Positions 23,968 to 32,878 of a DNA stretch of 64,000 nucleotides are shown here, in pieces. Numbering within the stretch: the first letter of the stretch is position 1; every line of letters begins with the position of its first letter. Source of the DNA: Caproiciproducens galactitolivorans (GTDB lineage Bacteria > Bacillota > Clostridia > Oscillospirales > Acutalibacteraceae); NCBI RefSeq assembly GCF_004768785.1, contig NZ_SRMQ01000006.1, positions 62,001 through 126,000 on the forward strand. The letters are read 5' to 3'. A program made the translations under genes and the position numbers. Under the pieces are notes generated by a model. The model saw only the letters and a list, made by a program, of their open reading frames with translations, did no database searches and was not told the DNA's origin.

Positions 23968-25096
23968 ATGCTTCTTTTCGGTTTTTCGCGCACAGTTCGT
24001 TTATCAGCGAGAAAATGTTTTTCCCTGATTCGGATTTGTCGAAGCTTTCGCAAGAAGAACGCATTTCTTCCAAACGCTTGTTGTCTTCCAGAAGCGAAAG
24101 GATGGTTTTGCCCGGGTCGACACCCTTTTCCAGTTTGACCGCCATACCGTGGGAAAGCAAGAAATTCGCGTTGTCCTCCTCCTGCCCCGGGATCGCGTCG
24201 AACACCGCGAGCGGAATGTTGCACGCGAGCGCCTCCGATACGGTCAGGCCGCCCGGCTTTGTAATAATCAAATCTGACGCGTGCATATAATTTTCTACCT
24301 CATCGGTAAAATAGACCAGCTTGGTTTTCTTGGGACTTTGGCCTACAACCGGGGTAAACGCTTCAAACAGCTTCTGGTTTTTCCCGGTAATTACGATGAC
24401 CTGAAAATCGATTGGAAGCTCAATCAAGGTTTTATATATTTTCATTATATTGGTAACGCCGAAGCTTCCCGCCATAATCAGGATGGTCGGAACGCCCACG
24501 TCCATGCCGAATTTTTTCAGGAGCGCGGGTTTGTCCCCTTTGCTGTAAAACACATCGCCCACCGGGATGCCAAAAGGATAAATTTTTTCCGTCGGAACGC
24601 CCATCGCGTTCATTTCGGGGATCATATCCTTTGTTGAAACAATATATGCGTCGACATGGTCGGCAATCCATGCGCGGTGCGGGCCGTAGTCCGTCATAAG
24701 ACAGATCAGCGGGACAGTTACGATTCCCTTTTTCTTTAAATGGGAGATCATCTCTGTTGCGAACGGGTGGGTGGAAAGAACGATATCTGGATTCTGCTCC
24801 TCCATAAGGGGAACCAGTTTTTGGCTGAATACACTAGTAAACCTTGTAACCAGATTGGAAAGCAGGCTTTCCTCGTTGGATTTCCGGTATAGCTGCCCGA
24901 AAACCTTCGGCGTTTTGGTGGCAAGGAAATGGTAGCCCTCGCAAACGGTTTTGTCCAATACGGCGTTGATGCTTTTCAAGGCATCCACCACAACAACCTC
25001 GTTGCCGGTTGAATTTTCGGTAATGTATTTTTCAATGGCGTGGGAAGCCCGAAGGTGCCCGCCGCCCGTCGCGGCCGAAAGAATTAATATCTTCAC
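23966..25096 (-). CDS. UgtP/MGDG synthase-type glycosyltransferase (GT28-like)
   Basis: About 376 aa. GTG at 25096 is preferred as start because AAGGAGG lies 6 bases before it; the ATG at 25102 touches that site. N-terminal ILSAATGGGHLRASHAIEKY is the glycine-rich nucleotide-sugar/lipid acceptor loop of monogalactosyldiacylglycerol synthase-like enzymes. The C-terminal donor site includes LIITKPGGLTVSEALACNIP and IPGQEEDNANFL. These membrane-associated enzymes add glucose or galactose from a UDP-sugar to diacylglycerol, giving glycolipids or anchors for lipoteichoic acid. Donor sugar and number of additions cannot be told. It is the first core gene right of the island. Confidence 0.88.
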   Translation of the reverse strand: MKILILSAATGGGHLRASHAIEKYITENSTGNEVVVVDALKSINAVLDKTVCEGYHFLATKTPKVFGQLYRKSNEESLLSNLVTRFTSVFSQKLVPLMEEQNPDIVLSTHPFATEMISHLKKKGIVTVPLICLMTDYGPHRAWIADHVDAYIVSTKDMIPEMNAMGVPTEKIYPFGIPVGDVFYSKGDKPALLKKFGMDVGVPTILIMAGSFGVTNIMKIYKTLIELPIDFQVIVITGKNQKLFEAFTPVVGQSPKKTKLVYFTDEVENYMHASDLIITKPGGLTVSEALACNIPLAVFDAIPGQEEDNANFLLSHGMAVKLEKGVDPGKTILSLLEDNKRLEEMRSSCESFDKSESGKNIFSLINELCAKNRKEA

Positions 25097-25333
25097 GCCC
25101 ATCCTCCTTAAATCAGAGTTTTTTTGGCAATTATAATACTTAATATTGTGTATTATAACATATAATTAAAAAAGATACTATAGAAAATTCCAAAGGGGAA
25201 AGCGTGAGGTTCCGCGCGGCCGCGCATTCCTTTTCAAAGCTGTAACTTTACTTTTCCCTTATTGAGATATATAATATACCAGAATCTCATACCAATTATT
25301 ATACGAATACACTATTATTTGGGAGGCTCCTGT

Positions 25334-26995
25334 ATGACCGAAGCAAAAATGAGCGAGATCTCCTCCAGAGCGCCGAAACGGAAGAAACATATTGCCGCTA
25401 TGGCGATCACCGCCGTAATCCTGTTGGGCGCGGGAGGAGCTTTGTTCGGCAAACAGCTATATAATGAGTATCAGCATCAAAAGCAAATCGCTTCGGTAAT
25501 TGACATTGACACTTTTTACCATGGAATCCGCGTTGCCGGAGTTGCTTTAGGCGGAAAAACCATGGAGCAGGCAAAAGCAGCCGTGCAGGCGGCGGAGCCG
25601 AATCTGCGCCCAAAATATAATATTGAACTAACTTACGGTGGGAAATCTTGGAATCTGACGGAAAAAGACCTGAAATTCCAATTTAATGCGGATTCCGTGC
25701 TGAAAGAGGCCTATTCCTACGCCCGTTCCGGAGATCGGGAGGAACGCTATCAGCAGGTTCTTGCGCTGCAAAAAAAAACGAAGGATTTTCAATTGGACAG
25801 CATGCTGGATAGCAGCAGCCTGAAAACAAAGCTGCAGGAAATAGCGGGTAAGATAAACCGCGATCCGGCCGACCCAACGATTGTTTCCTTTAATGCGGTC
25901 ACAGAGCAGTTCCGTTTCGCCGATGGAAATGAAGGAATTTCCGTGGATATGGATCAACTGTATTCCGATGTGCTGAAAATTGCGGAAAGCTCCGGATCGG
26001 GAACAGTTCAGGTGCCGGTAAAAAAGATTCCGTTTAAGAAATCGATTGAGGATATAAAAAGCCATCTGCAGAAACTGGGTACATACAGCACCGTTTCCAC
26101 TAATAACGCAGCGGGAACGCATAATATGAAGCTTGCGCTTTCCAAAATAAACGGGACCTGTATTCCGGCGCACGGCACATTTTCATTCCATCGCGTTGTG
26201 GGAAATTCCAATAAAGCCAACGGCTTTCTGGAAGCCGGCGCGATTTTAAACGGCCGCTTTGTAAAAGCCTACGGCGGCGGAATCTGCCAGGCGTCCACAA
26301 CCGTTTATGGTGCCGCGATCCGCTCCAACATGAAGATTACCCAGCGTTCGAACCATACAATTCAGTCAACGTACTGCCCTATTGGGCAAGACGCCGCGGT
26401 AAGCTACCCCGATCTGGATTTTAAATTTCAGAACCCGACGGATTATCCGGTTTATATCGTTACCAGCAGCAAGGGCAAAGTGCTGACCGTAACTTTTTAC
26501 GGGTACCAGTCCCCGGACTACGACCGGATTGAGGTTGTTTCGCAAAAGACAGAAACGATTCCCGCCCCCGCTGCGCCGAAATATACGGTTGACAAAACAC
26601 TAGCGAAAGGCCAGATTCGGCTGGATTCCAAAGCCCGCGATGGCGCGCGCGCGATAGCAAAGAGGGTTTTCTATAAAAACGGCGTTGTTGTGAAAACAGA
26701 AAACCTGCCGTCTTCTTATTATAAGGCGCTGCCCGCATTCTATTCCATCGGGCCGGGAACGTCCGTCAACGGAATCGTGTCGTCGGCCGGAAACTCCAGT
26801 TCGTCCGCAAAGCCGTCCTCTAAACCGCAGGAAAATAGCTCCAAGCCTTCTTCGTCCAGTCCGGACGGTTCGTCTTCCAAGCCCGGAAGCCAGACGTCGG
26901 CCGGAGACTCGAGTTCTCAGCAGAGTGACACAGCCGGTCAGCCCGATCCCGGAAATTCCAATTCCGATGAAAACAATGTGGTTATTCCCGATTAA
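25334..26995 (+). CDS. VanW family membrane-anchored protein with peptidoglycan-binding-like domain
   Basis: 553 aa from the ATG at 25334, 6 bases after GGGAGG. The N-terminal membrane segment is AAMAITAVILLGAGGALFG (about residues 25-45), followed by an extracellular PG_binding_4-like region (about 60-250). The VanW domain (about 260-400) carries GGGICQASTTVYGAAI and the CPIGQDAAVSYPD core. A G5-like strand region follows, and then a tail rich in Ser, Pro and Lys. It probably works at the cell wall. VanW proteins occur in glycopeptide-resistance clusters but are widespread in Clostridia without resistance, and no van genes are near. A terminator follows. Confidence 0.88.
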   Translation: MTEAKMSEISSRAPKRKKHIAAMAITAVILLGAGGALFGKQLYNEYQHQKQIASVIDIDTFYHGIRVAGVALGGKTMEQAKAAVQAAEPNLRPKYNIELTYGGKSWNLTEKDLKFQFNADSVLKEAYSYARSGDREERYQQVLALQKKTKDFQLDSMLDSSSLKTKLQEIAGKINRDPADPTIVSFNAVTEQFRFADGNEGISVDMDQLYSDVLKIAESSGSGTVQVPVKKIPFKKSIEDIKSHLQKLGTYSTVSTNNAAGTHNMKLALSKINGTCIPAHGTFSFHRVVGNSNKANGFLEAGAILNGRFVKAYGGGICQASTTVYGAAIRSNMKITQRSNHTIQSTYCPIGQDAAVSYPDLDFKFQNPTDYPVYIVTSSKGKVLTVTFYGYQSPDYDRIEVVSQKTETIPAPAAPKYTVDKTLAKGQIRLDSKARDGARAIAKRVFYKNGVVVKTENLPSSYYKALPAFYSIGPGTSVNGIVSSAGNSSSSAKPSSKPQENSSKPSSSSPDGSSSKPGSQTSAGDSSSQQSDTAGQPDPGNSNSDENNVVIPD

Positions 26996-27003
26996 ATAAT
27001 ACG

Positions 27004-27033
27004 AGGGTGCGGCTAAAGCTGCACCCTGTTTTA
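27004..27033 (+). terminator. Terminator after the VanW-family gene
   Basis: AGGGTGCGGC, TAAA loop, GCTGCACCCT with one G-U pair, followed by GTTTT. Confidence 0.75.
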
Positions 27034-27190
27034 AATTGGACTTGACTTTTTGTCTTATATCTGCAAAAATGAAATAAATGCGGCGGGGCATCTTTAGGAC
27101 CCGGTATTTTTAAACTTCGCCGCTTTCTTTTTTTAGAAACGATGCAATAAAACATGGCGGCTCTTTCATTTGGCCGCTGACCAGGAAAGG

Positions 27191-28186
27191 ATGAGCTATT
27201 TGGCTGCAAATGAAAATGCCCCAAAGATCAGCATAATCATACCGGTCTATAATGTGGAAAAATACATCGGAAAGTGTCTTGCCTCTTTGATTAGCCAAAC
27301 ATTTACGGATTTTGAAATTATTGCTGTGAACGATGGTTCCAAGGACGATTCCCTTTCCATTCTTCTTCATTTTCAGGAAAGATATAGTAATATAACGGTG
27401 ATTAACCAGAAAAACTGCGGCATGTCCCAGGCGCGCAACGCGGGCTTGGCGGTTGCGCGCGGGGAATATATTTGTTTTGTTGACAGCGACGATTATGTGG
27501 CGCCCACCTATTTGGAGGAGCTTTACAATGCCTGTGTGGAAACGGGCAGCGACATCGCCTGCTGCTATTATTATTTCCATTTCGTGGAAAATGATTTCCT
27601 ATTTGAATATCCGTTCCGCTGCCACGGCGTTTTCGACCGCACGAAGGCGATGAACAAGTTGCTGCGCGATGTTCAGATTCAAAGCCTGATGTGGAACAAA
27701 ATTTACAAGCGCAGGCTGTTTACGGATTACGATATTAAATTTCCGACCATGTGCTTTGAGGATATGGCGATTGCGCATAAGATCTTTGCCCACGCCGACC
27801 GCGTGGCGGTAATCGACCGCCCTCTTTATTATTATAACCAACATCCCGCAAGTACGCTTGCAACCATGAATGCGGACAAAATCAACGACTTTATCCGGGC
27901 GGTTGCCATGGTCCGCATTTCGCTTGAGCGAAACGGTCTGTACGAAAAATATAAGAAGAGTTACCTTGCCCTTACAAGAAAAACATGCGCCTGCTGCTAT
28001 TTGTATGTATTAAAGCTGCATAATGAGAAAAAATGTATGCGAGGGTGCATGACAAATATGAAGCGCGTGTCGCGCGCGATTAAACACTATTCTGCGGATG
28101 AGTTCAGCCCGACGACCATGTTCAGCGAGCTGCCCGACGTAGTGAATGCGCCTGAAAAGCTTGAAAAGGATTACTCAACCCGTTAG
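27191..28186 (+). CDS. Glycosyltransferase family 2
   Basis: About 331 aa. GT2 (GT-A fold) hallmarks: SIIIPVYNVEKYIGKCLASL at the start, AVNDGSKDDS, MSQARNAGLAVARGEYICFV and the metal-binding DSDD in FVDSDDYVAPTY. No membrane segment is evident. The start is unsure: ATG 27191 sits directly after GGAAAGG, whereas TTG at 27200 has better spacing. The family transfers sugars from NDP-donors to cell-surface glycans or lipids; the product is unknown. It is followed after 20 bases by a UPF0104 membrane protein, a pairing that suggests a surface polymer or glycolipid function. Confidence 0.9.
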   Translation: MSYLAANENAPKISIIIPVYNVEKYIGKCLASLISQTFTDFEIIAVNDGSKDDSLSILLHFQERYSNITVINQKNCGMSQARNAGLAVARGEYICFVDSDDYVAPTYLEELYNACVETGSDIACCYYYFHFVENDFLFEYPFRCHGVFDRTKAMNKLLRDVQIQSLMWNKIYKRRLFTDYDIKFPTMCFEDMAIAHKIFAHADRVAVIDRPLYYYNQHPASTLATMNADKINDFIRAVAMVRISLERNGLYEKYKKSYLALTRKTCACCYLYVLKLHNEKKCMRGCMTNMKRVSRAIKHYSADEFSPTTMFSELPDVVNAPEKLEKDYSTR

Positions 28187-28206
28187 GCGCATAGGAGATA
28201 GGGCTT

Positions 28207-29274
28207 ATGAACGAACAGAAAAGCAGGAAATCAAAGATGATTCATATTGTGCTGTTTGCACTTACCCTTGGATTGCTTGTTTATTTTTGTATTTCGGATC
28301 ATAACCTAATGATTCTCCTCAACAGCCTTCATGGCCTGAATTTTTTCTGGCTGTCCATGGGTGCGGGATGCGTTGTACTTTCCTGGCTGATGGACAGTCT
28401 TGTTACAAGATGCCTGATTTGCGCGGCATATGAAGCGGATTATGAATTCCGCCATGCTTTCAAGGTTACCATGGTGGGACAGTACTTCAATTCGATTACG
28501 CCCTTTGCGGTTGCGGGCCAGCCGATGCAGTTTTTAACCCTGACTAGGCAGGGGGTGTCCACCGGGATCGCTCTTTCCGCCCTTGTCCGGAAATATCTGG
28601 TTTACCAAACCGCGATTGCAGGCTATTCCCTGTTTGTTATTCTTATAAAATATTCCTTTTTCCGTAGCCGGATGAAGGGCTTTATGGCGCTGGCTGTTGT
28701 CGGGTTTCTTTATCAGTCGGCTGTGGTTGTGTTGCTGTTTTTATTTGCGCACAGCCCCCGTTTTACGACGAAATTGATCGAAGGCTGCGTAAAGCTGCTG
28801 ACGAAGCTCCGTATCGTAAAAAAGCCGGAAGAAACCGGTGAAAAGGTAAAGGATCAACTAGCGTTCTATTTGAAAAATAATAAGCTTATGCAGGGAGACC
28901 GGCTGATGAAAGCCCGGATTTACGGTTACACCGTAACGGAGCTCACTGCCGTCTTTGCCGTGCCTTTTTTTATTTACAAGGCGTTTCATAATCCGGGAGC
29001 TCCGTTTGTGGATATGGTCGCGGCGCAGAGCTTCGTCACCATGATTTCCGCGTATACGCCGCTTCCCGGCGCGGCCGGCGCGGCGGAAGGCAGTTTCCTT
29101 ATGCTGTTCCAGATCTTTTTCCAGCCGAATGTGATTCGCCAGGCCATGCTGCTTTGGCGCTTCATCACGTATTATTCGTGTATTATCGTCGGTTCGTATT
29201 TCGCCCTTCTGGAACACAAGGCGCAGAAACGGCATCCGGGCTTCCGGCTAAGCGCCATGAAGCCGTGGGGCTGA
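28207..29274 (+). CDS. UPF0104/LPG synthase transmembrane-domain protein
   Basis: 355 aa, about eight membrane segments, starting with IHIVLFALTLGLLVYFCI. It matches the MprF/AglD flippase-like domain (lysylphosphatidylglycerol synthase TM region): SITPFAVAGQPMQFLTLTRQ in the middle and PLPGAAGAAEGSFLMLF near the C-terminus, the latter being the family signature. There is no aminoacyl-transferase domain, so it is not a complete MprF. A role in lipid or glycolipid translocation is plausible, given the upstream glycosyltransferase. ATG follows TAGGAGAT. Confidence 0.88.
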   Translation: MNEQKSRKSKMIHIVLFALTLGLLVYFCISDHNLMILLNSLHGLNFFWLSMGAGCVVLSWLMDSLVTRCLICAAYEADYEFRHAFKVTMVGQYFNSITPFAVAGQPMQFLTLTRQGVSTGIALSALVRKYLVYQTAIAGYSLFVILIKYSFFRSRMKGFMALAVVGFLYQSAVVVLLFLFAHSPRFTTKLIEGCVKLLTKLRIVKKPEETGEKVKDQLAFYLKNNKLMQGDRLMKARIYGYTVTELTAVFAVPFFIYKAFHNPGAPFVDMVAAQSFVTMISAYTPLPGAAGAAEGSFLMLFQIFFQPNVIRQAMLLWRFITYYSCIIVGSYFALLEHKAQKRHPGFRLSAMKPWG

Positions 29275-29356
29275 AAACGCCGGTATGGGCTATGCAGCCG
29301 GATTGAAACCAAATGAACGGGAGGGGGAAGGCATCCTTTATAAGATGCCGCCAAAA

Positions 29357-31255
29357 ATGAACGACGGATTTTTCCGGGTGGCCGCGGCGACGCCGGCCAT
29401 TCGGGTTGCCGATTGTCAAAGTAATAAATACGCAATTCTTGACCTGATGCGCCAGTGCGTCAAAAGGGGCGTTGGCGCGGTGGCTTTTCCGGAGCTTTGC
29501 CTGACGGGTTATACCTGCGGCGATTTGTTCCGCGACCGCACGCTGATTTCAGCGGCGGAAACGGCGCTTTCGGAAATTCTGGAACAGAGCCGGGATATGG
29601 ATCTGCTCGCCGTTATCGGCCTTCCGGTCCCGTACGGCGCGGATCTATACAATGCCGCCGCGGTGATCTGCCGCGGGAAACTTCTGGGGCTTGCGGCGAA
29701 ATCCAGCATTCCCAATTACAGCGAATTTTACGAAGCGCGGCATTTTACGCCCGCTCCCGAATATCAGGAAATCCGTTTCTGCGGGGAAACCGTCCCGCTT
29801 GGAAACAGCCTGATTTTTCGCTGCAACAATATGCCGGAATTGGTTGCCGGGGTGGAAATCTGCGAGGATTTGTGGATTCCCGACCCGCCGTCCTCGCGGC
29901 TGGCGCAGTACGGCGCGACCCTTTTGCTGAACCCGTCGGCAAGCGACGAGGTGATCGGCAAGGCGCAGTACCGCCGGAGCCTTGTCATGGGGCAGTCCGC
30001 ACGGCTTTTGGCGGCTTACGTGTATGCCGACGCAGGCGAGGGCGAATCCTCCACCGATTTTGTGTTTGCCGGGCATGATATCATTTCTGAAAACGGGACT
30101 CTTCTGGCGGAAGCAGCGCCTTTTACAACGGGTTTGACCGTTGCCGACGTGGATTTACAGCGCATGGTGCAGGAACGCCTGCGCACAACCTCCTGGAAAA
30201 ATGCCGGACAGGCTCATGAAATCCGGTTCACGATGGAGATCCCTTCTATCCGGATTGAGCGCAAATTCCCGCCGCTGCCCTTCGTACCCGCCGATGCGAA
30301 GGATTTGAGCGAGCGCTGCGAAATGATTTTGAATATGCAGGCGAACGGCTTAAAAACAAGGCTGAAGCACACAGGCTTAAAGTACGCGGTCATCGGCGTT
30401 TCCGGCGGGTTGGATTCCACGCTTGCGCTGATTGTCACGGTGCGTGCGTTCGATCTTCTGCACCTTGACCGCAAAGGCATCGTGGCGGTTACCATGCCGG
30501 GCTTCGGCACAACCGGCCGCACAAAGAGCAACGCCCAGCGCCTTTCCGAGCTTTTTGGCGTGACCTTGAAGGAAATCCCCATCGGGGCTTCCGTTACCCA
30601 GCACTTTAAGGATATCGGGCATGACCCCGAAATCCACGATGTAACATACGAAAATTCCCAGGCGCGCGAACGCACGCAGATTTTAATGGATCTTTCCAAC
30701 CAGTACGGCGGGCTTGTAATTGGCACCGGCGACCTTTCCGAGCTTGCGCTCGGCTGGGCAACCTTTAACGGCGACCATATGTCCATGTATGGCGTAAACG
30801 GTTCGATTCCGAAAACGCTGGTTCGCCATCTGGTGCACCATGCCGCCGTAAAAACCGGCGGGGAGCTTTGTGATTTGCTCAAGGATGTCCTTGACACGCC
30901 GGTCAGCCCCGAGCTTCTGCCCCCGGTGGACGGAATGATTGCGCAGAAAACGGAAAATATTGTAGGCCCGTATGAACTGCACGACTTTTTCCTGTATTAC
31001 ATGCTTCGTTTCGGCTTTACGCCGACAAAGATTTTCCATATGGCACAGAGCGCTTTTGCGGGAACATACGACGACGCGACTATCAAAAAATGGATGACAA
31101 TTTTTTACCGCCGCTTTTTCGCGCAGCAGTTTAAGCGTTCCTGCCTGCCGGACGGCCCGAAGGTCGGTAGCGTTACGCTTTCCCCGCGCGGGGACTGGCG
31201 TATGCCGAGCGACGCTTCCGCAAGGCTCTGGCTGAGCGAGATTGAAGCGCTATAA
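29357..31255 (+). CDS. nadE: Glutamine-dependent NAD+ synthetase
   Basis: About 632 aa from ATG 29357, chosen because homologues begin at this point (MNDGFFRVAAATP); ATG codons at 29345 and 29285 are in frame, and none has a good ribosome site. The N-terminal nitrilase-type glutaminase has the triad Glu46 (AFPELCLTGY), Lys115 (AAKSSIPN) and Cys169 (GVEICEDLW). The C-terminal synthetase has the PP-loop SGGLDS at 349-354 and TGDLSELALGWATFNGDHM. It makes NAD from nicotinate adenine dinucleotide, ATP and glutamine in the cytosol. It stands alone and is followed by a terminator. Confidence 0.94.
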   Translation: MNDGFFRVAAATPAIRVADCQSNKYAILDLMRQCVKRGVGAVAFPELCLTGYTCGDLFRDRTLISAAETALSEILEQSRDMDLLAVIGLPVPYGADLYNAAAVICRGKLLGLAAKSSIPNYSEFYEARHFTPAPEYQEIRFCGETVPLGNSLIFRCNNMPELVAGVEICEDLWIPDPPSSRLAQYGATLLLNPSASDEVIGKAQYRRSLVMGQSARLLAAYVYADAGEGESSTDFVFAGHDIISENGTLLAEAAPFTTGLTVADVDLQRMVQERLRTTSWKNAGQAHEIRFTMEIPSIRIERKFPPLPFVPADAKDLSERCEMILNMQANGLKTRLKHTGLKYAVIGVSGGLDSTLALIVTVRAFDLLHLDRKGIVAVTMPGFGTTGRTKSNAQRLSELFGVTLKEIPIGASVTQHFKDIGHDPEIHDVTYENSQARERTQILMDLSNQYGGLVIGTGDLSELALGWATFNGDHMSMYGVNGSIPKTLVRHLVHHAAVKTGGELCDLLKDVLDTPVSPELLPPVDGMIAQKTENIVGPYELHDFFLYYMLRFGFTPTKIFHMAQSAFAGTYDDATIKKWMTIFYRRFFAQQFKRSCLPDGPKVGSVTLSPRGDWRMPSDASARLWLSEIEAL

Positions 31256-31268
31256 TTTTGTAAAAATG

Positions 31269-31311
31269 AAATCCCCTTTTCGGACGGTTTTGCCATCCGG
31301 AAAGGGGATTT
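31269..31311 (+). terminator. Terminator after nadE
   Basis: AAATCCCCTTTTCGGA pairs with TCCGGAAAGGGGATTT at 15 of 16 Watson-Crick positions. Both flanks are A/T rich. Confidence 0.75.
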
Positions 31312-31321
31312 AAAGGACAAA

Positions 31322-31355
31322 TAGGAAAACGCCGCCTGTGAAAAGCAGGCGGCGT
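31322..31355 (-). terminator. Terminator of the lytic transglycosylase gene
   Basis: On the minus strand ACGCCGCCTG, 7-base loop, CAGGCGGCGT, then TTTCCTATTT. Confidence 0.75.
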
Positions 31356-31361
31356 AATAAA

Positions 31362-32243
31362 TTATAGTAAAAACATCGAACCGGTTCCCGAATCCGAAGA
31401 GAATAAATCGGAAACGCTTGCGGCGGAAGCCATGGACCGCGTGGCGTTCATCTGCAGCTGTGCGGTATATAGCTGTAAGAACAGAAGATAATCGTCATAG
31501 GTAAACGCTGTGCTGTTCGCGCCCTGTGAACCGGAGGGCACCGCTGCGGTGGCGGAAGAATCACGCAACAATGTGCCGAGAGCGGACAGGGAATTCATTG
31601 TCCCAACGGAATTTAACCCGGCTGTGGAATAGGCGGGAGAATAGCCCATCAGGGAGCTTAGGGCGGACAGGGAATCCGTCTGGCAGGAAATGTCCTCGGC
31701 GGAAAGATCCTCCCCGGCGTAGCTCATCACCTTTTTGACATATGCTTGTGTCTCTTTAAACGGAGGAATGCCGCCGTATTTGGCAACATTGCCGCTGCCT
31801 GCGTTATATGCGGCAAGCGCAAGCTTTACGTCGCCGTCGTAGCGGGAAATCAAGTCGCTCAGATATTTCGCCCCGCCCATGATATTCTGTTCCGCGTCCA
31901 ATGGATCTTCCACGCCCAGGGCTTTGGCGGTTGCCGGCATAAGCTGCATAACGCCCTGCGCGCCGCAGCGTGAAACTGCGCTGGCGTCAAATCCGGATTC
32001 GGCTTTTGCCACCGCTTTCAGAAGGTTGAGCGGAACATTATATTTTTCAGCGGCAGTTTGGAAAATTTCTTCCATGCTTCCGCTGTCCAGTTTCTTATTA
32101 TCAATTTTTTTCACCGCGTTTTGCAACAAACCGGAAAAACTGGTTCCTGTGGCTTTTTTTATTCCGGTACTGCTGCGGTTTGAAGGCTGTATTCGGCGGT
32201 AAGGATTGGATTCAATACGAGTATTCGTCTGAAACGCCCCCAT
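31362..32243 (-). CDS. Soluble lytic murein transglycosylase-like protein (SLT family 1)
   Basis: 293 aa. Residues about 60-175 are an SLT domain: the catalytic Glu is in LLKAVAKAESGFDASAVS, followed by GAQGVMQLMPATAKALG and LALAAYNAGSGNVAKYGGIP, the three family motifs. The N-terminus has no signal peptide, and the C-terminal 110 residues are Ser/Ala-rich and unstructured. Similar proteins without signal peptide occur with flagella, phage tails or spore-wall remodelling, but no such genes are adjacent apart from spoVA. It cleaves peptidoglycan between MurNAc and GlcNAc, giving anhydro ends. Confidence 0.9.
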   Translation of the reverse strand: MGAFQTNTRIESNPYRRIQPSNRSSTGIKKATGTSFSGLLQNAVKKIDNKKLDSGSMEEIFQTAAEKYNVPLNLLKAVAKAESGFDASAVSRCGAQGVMQLMPATAKALGVEDPLDAEQNIMGGAKYLSDLISRYDGDVKLALAAYNAGSGNVAKYGGIPPFKETQAYVKKVMSYAGEDLSAEDISCQTDSLSALSSLMGYSPAYSTAGLNSVGTMNSLSALGTLLRDSSATAAVPSGSQGANSTAFTYDDYLLFLQLYTAQLQMNATRSMASAASVSDLFSSDSGTGSMFLL

Positions 32244-32428
32244 AAAGTTTTTCTGAATTTTACAACGCTTATTATAACGTATTTCAACAAAAAATGGAAG
32301 ATATTTTATAAAAATCCTTCAAAAATATTTCGCAAAATAAAATTTGTGACTGTATAGGGCTTGATTTTAATCAAATTGTATATTTGCCGGCCGGATTGGC
32401 AGAATATTTTTGAAAAGGAGGTTCGGAA

Positions 32429-32872
32429 ATGACAATATCAAGGAGCGAATATAAAAAAATGGCGGACAAGGCTTCGCCGGGGACAACATACGGAAAGAAC
32501 CTGTTTTTTGCTTTTCTGGTCGGCGGCGCCATCTGCGTATTGGGGCAGGCGCTGGTAAACTTCTACATGCGGTCGGGCATGGATATCAAGGAGGCGCGCG
32601 CGTGGGTTTCCATCACCTTAATCGGCTTGAGTGCGCTGCTGACCGCTTTAAAGGTTTACGACAATATCGCGAAATTCGCCGGGGCGGGCACGCTGGTTCC
32701 GATCACAGGATTTGCGAATTCTATTGTGGCGCCCGCCATGGAATTTAAGAGCGAGGGCTATGTGGTTGGCATCGGCGGAAAAATGTTTGTTATAGCGGGG
32801 CCGGTTCTGGTTTACAGTACCTCCGCCGCCATCCTGTACGGCCTGATCGTCTGGTTTTTCCATTTGTATTAA
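32429..32872 (+). CDS. spoVAC: Stage V sporulation protein AC
   Basis: 147 aa membrane protein. The sequence NLFFAFLVGGAICVLGQAL and the later GFANSIVAPAMEFKSEG are characteristic of SpoVAC. It forms part of the inner-membrane channel that moves dipicolinic acid and calcium into the forespore and out on germination. ATG follows AAGGAGG at 9 bases. It is expected to be a sigma-G gene; a TGTATA at 32351 precedes it, but I see no correctly spaced -10 element. spoVAD follows after 6 bases. Confidence 0.95.
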   Translation: MTISRSEYKKMADKASPGTTYGKNLFFAFLVGGAICVLGQALVNFYMRSGMDIKEARAWVSITLIGLSALLTALKVYDNIAKFAGAGTLVPITGFANSIVAPAMEFKSEGYVVGIGGKMFVIAGPVLVYSTSAAILYGLIVWFFHLY

Positions 32873-32878
32873 GGAGGA

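Noticed and set aside
25334-26995. Glycopeptide-resistance gene because of the VanW name
   Set aside because: No vanS/R, ligase or dipeptidase genes nearby; VanW domains are common in Clostridia without resistance.
32341-32400. Sigma-G type promoter before spoVAC
   Set aside because: TGTATA resembles a -35 box, but the nearest -10-like sequence is about 21 bases away.
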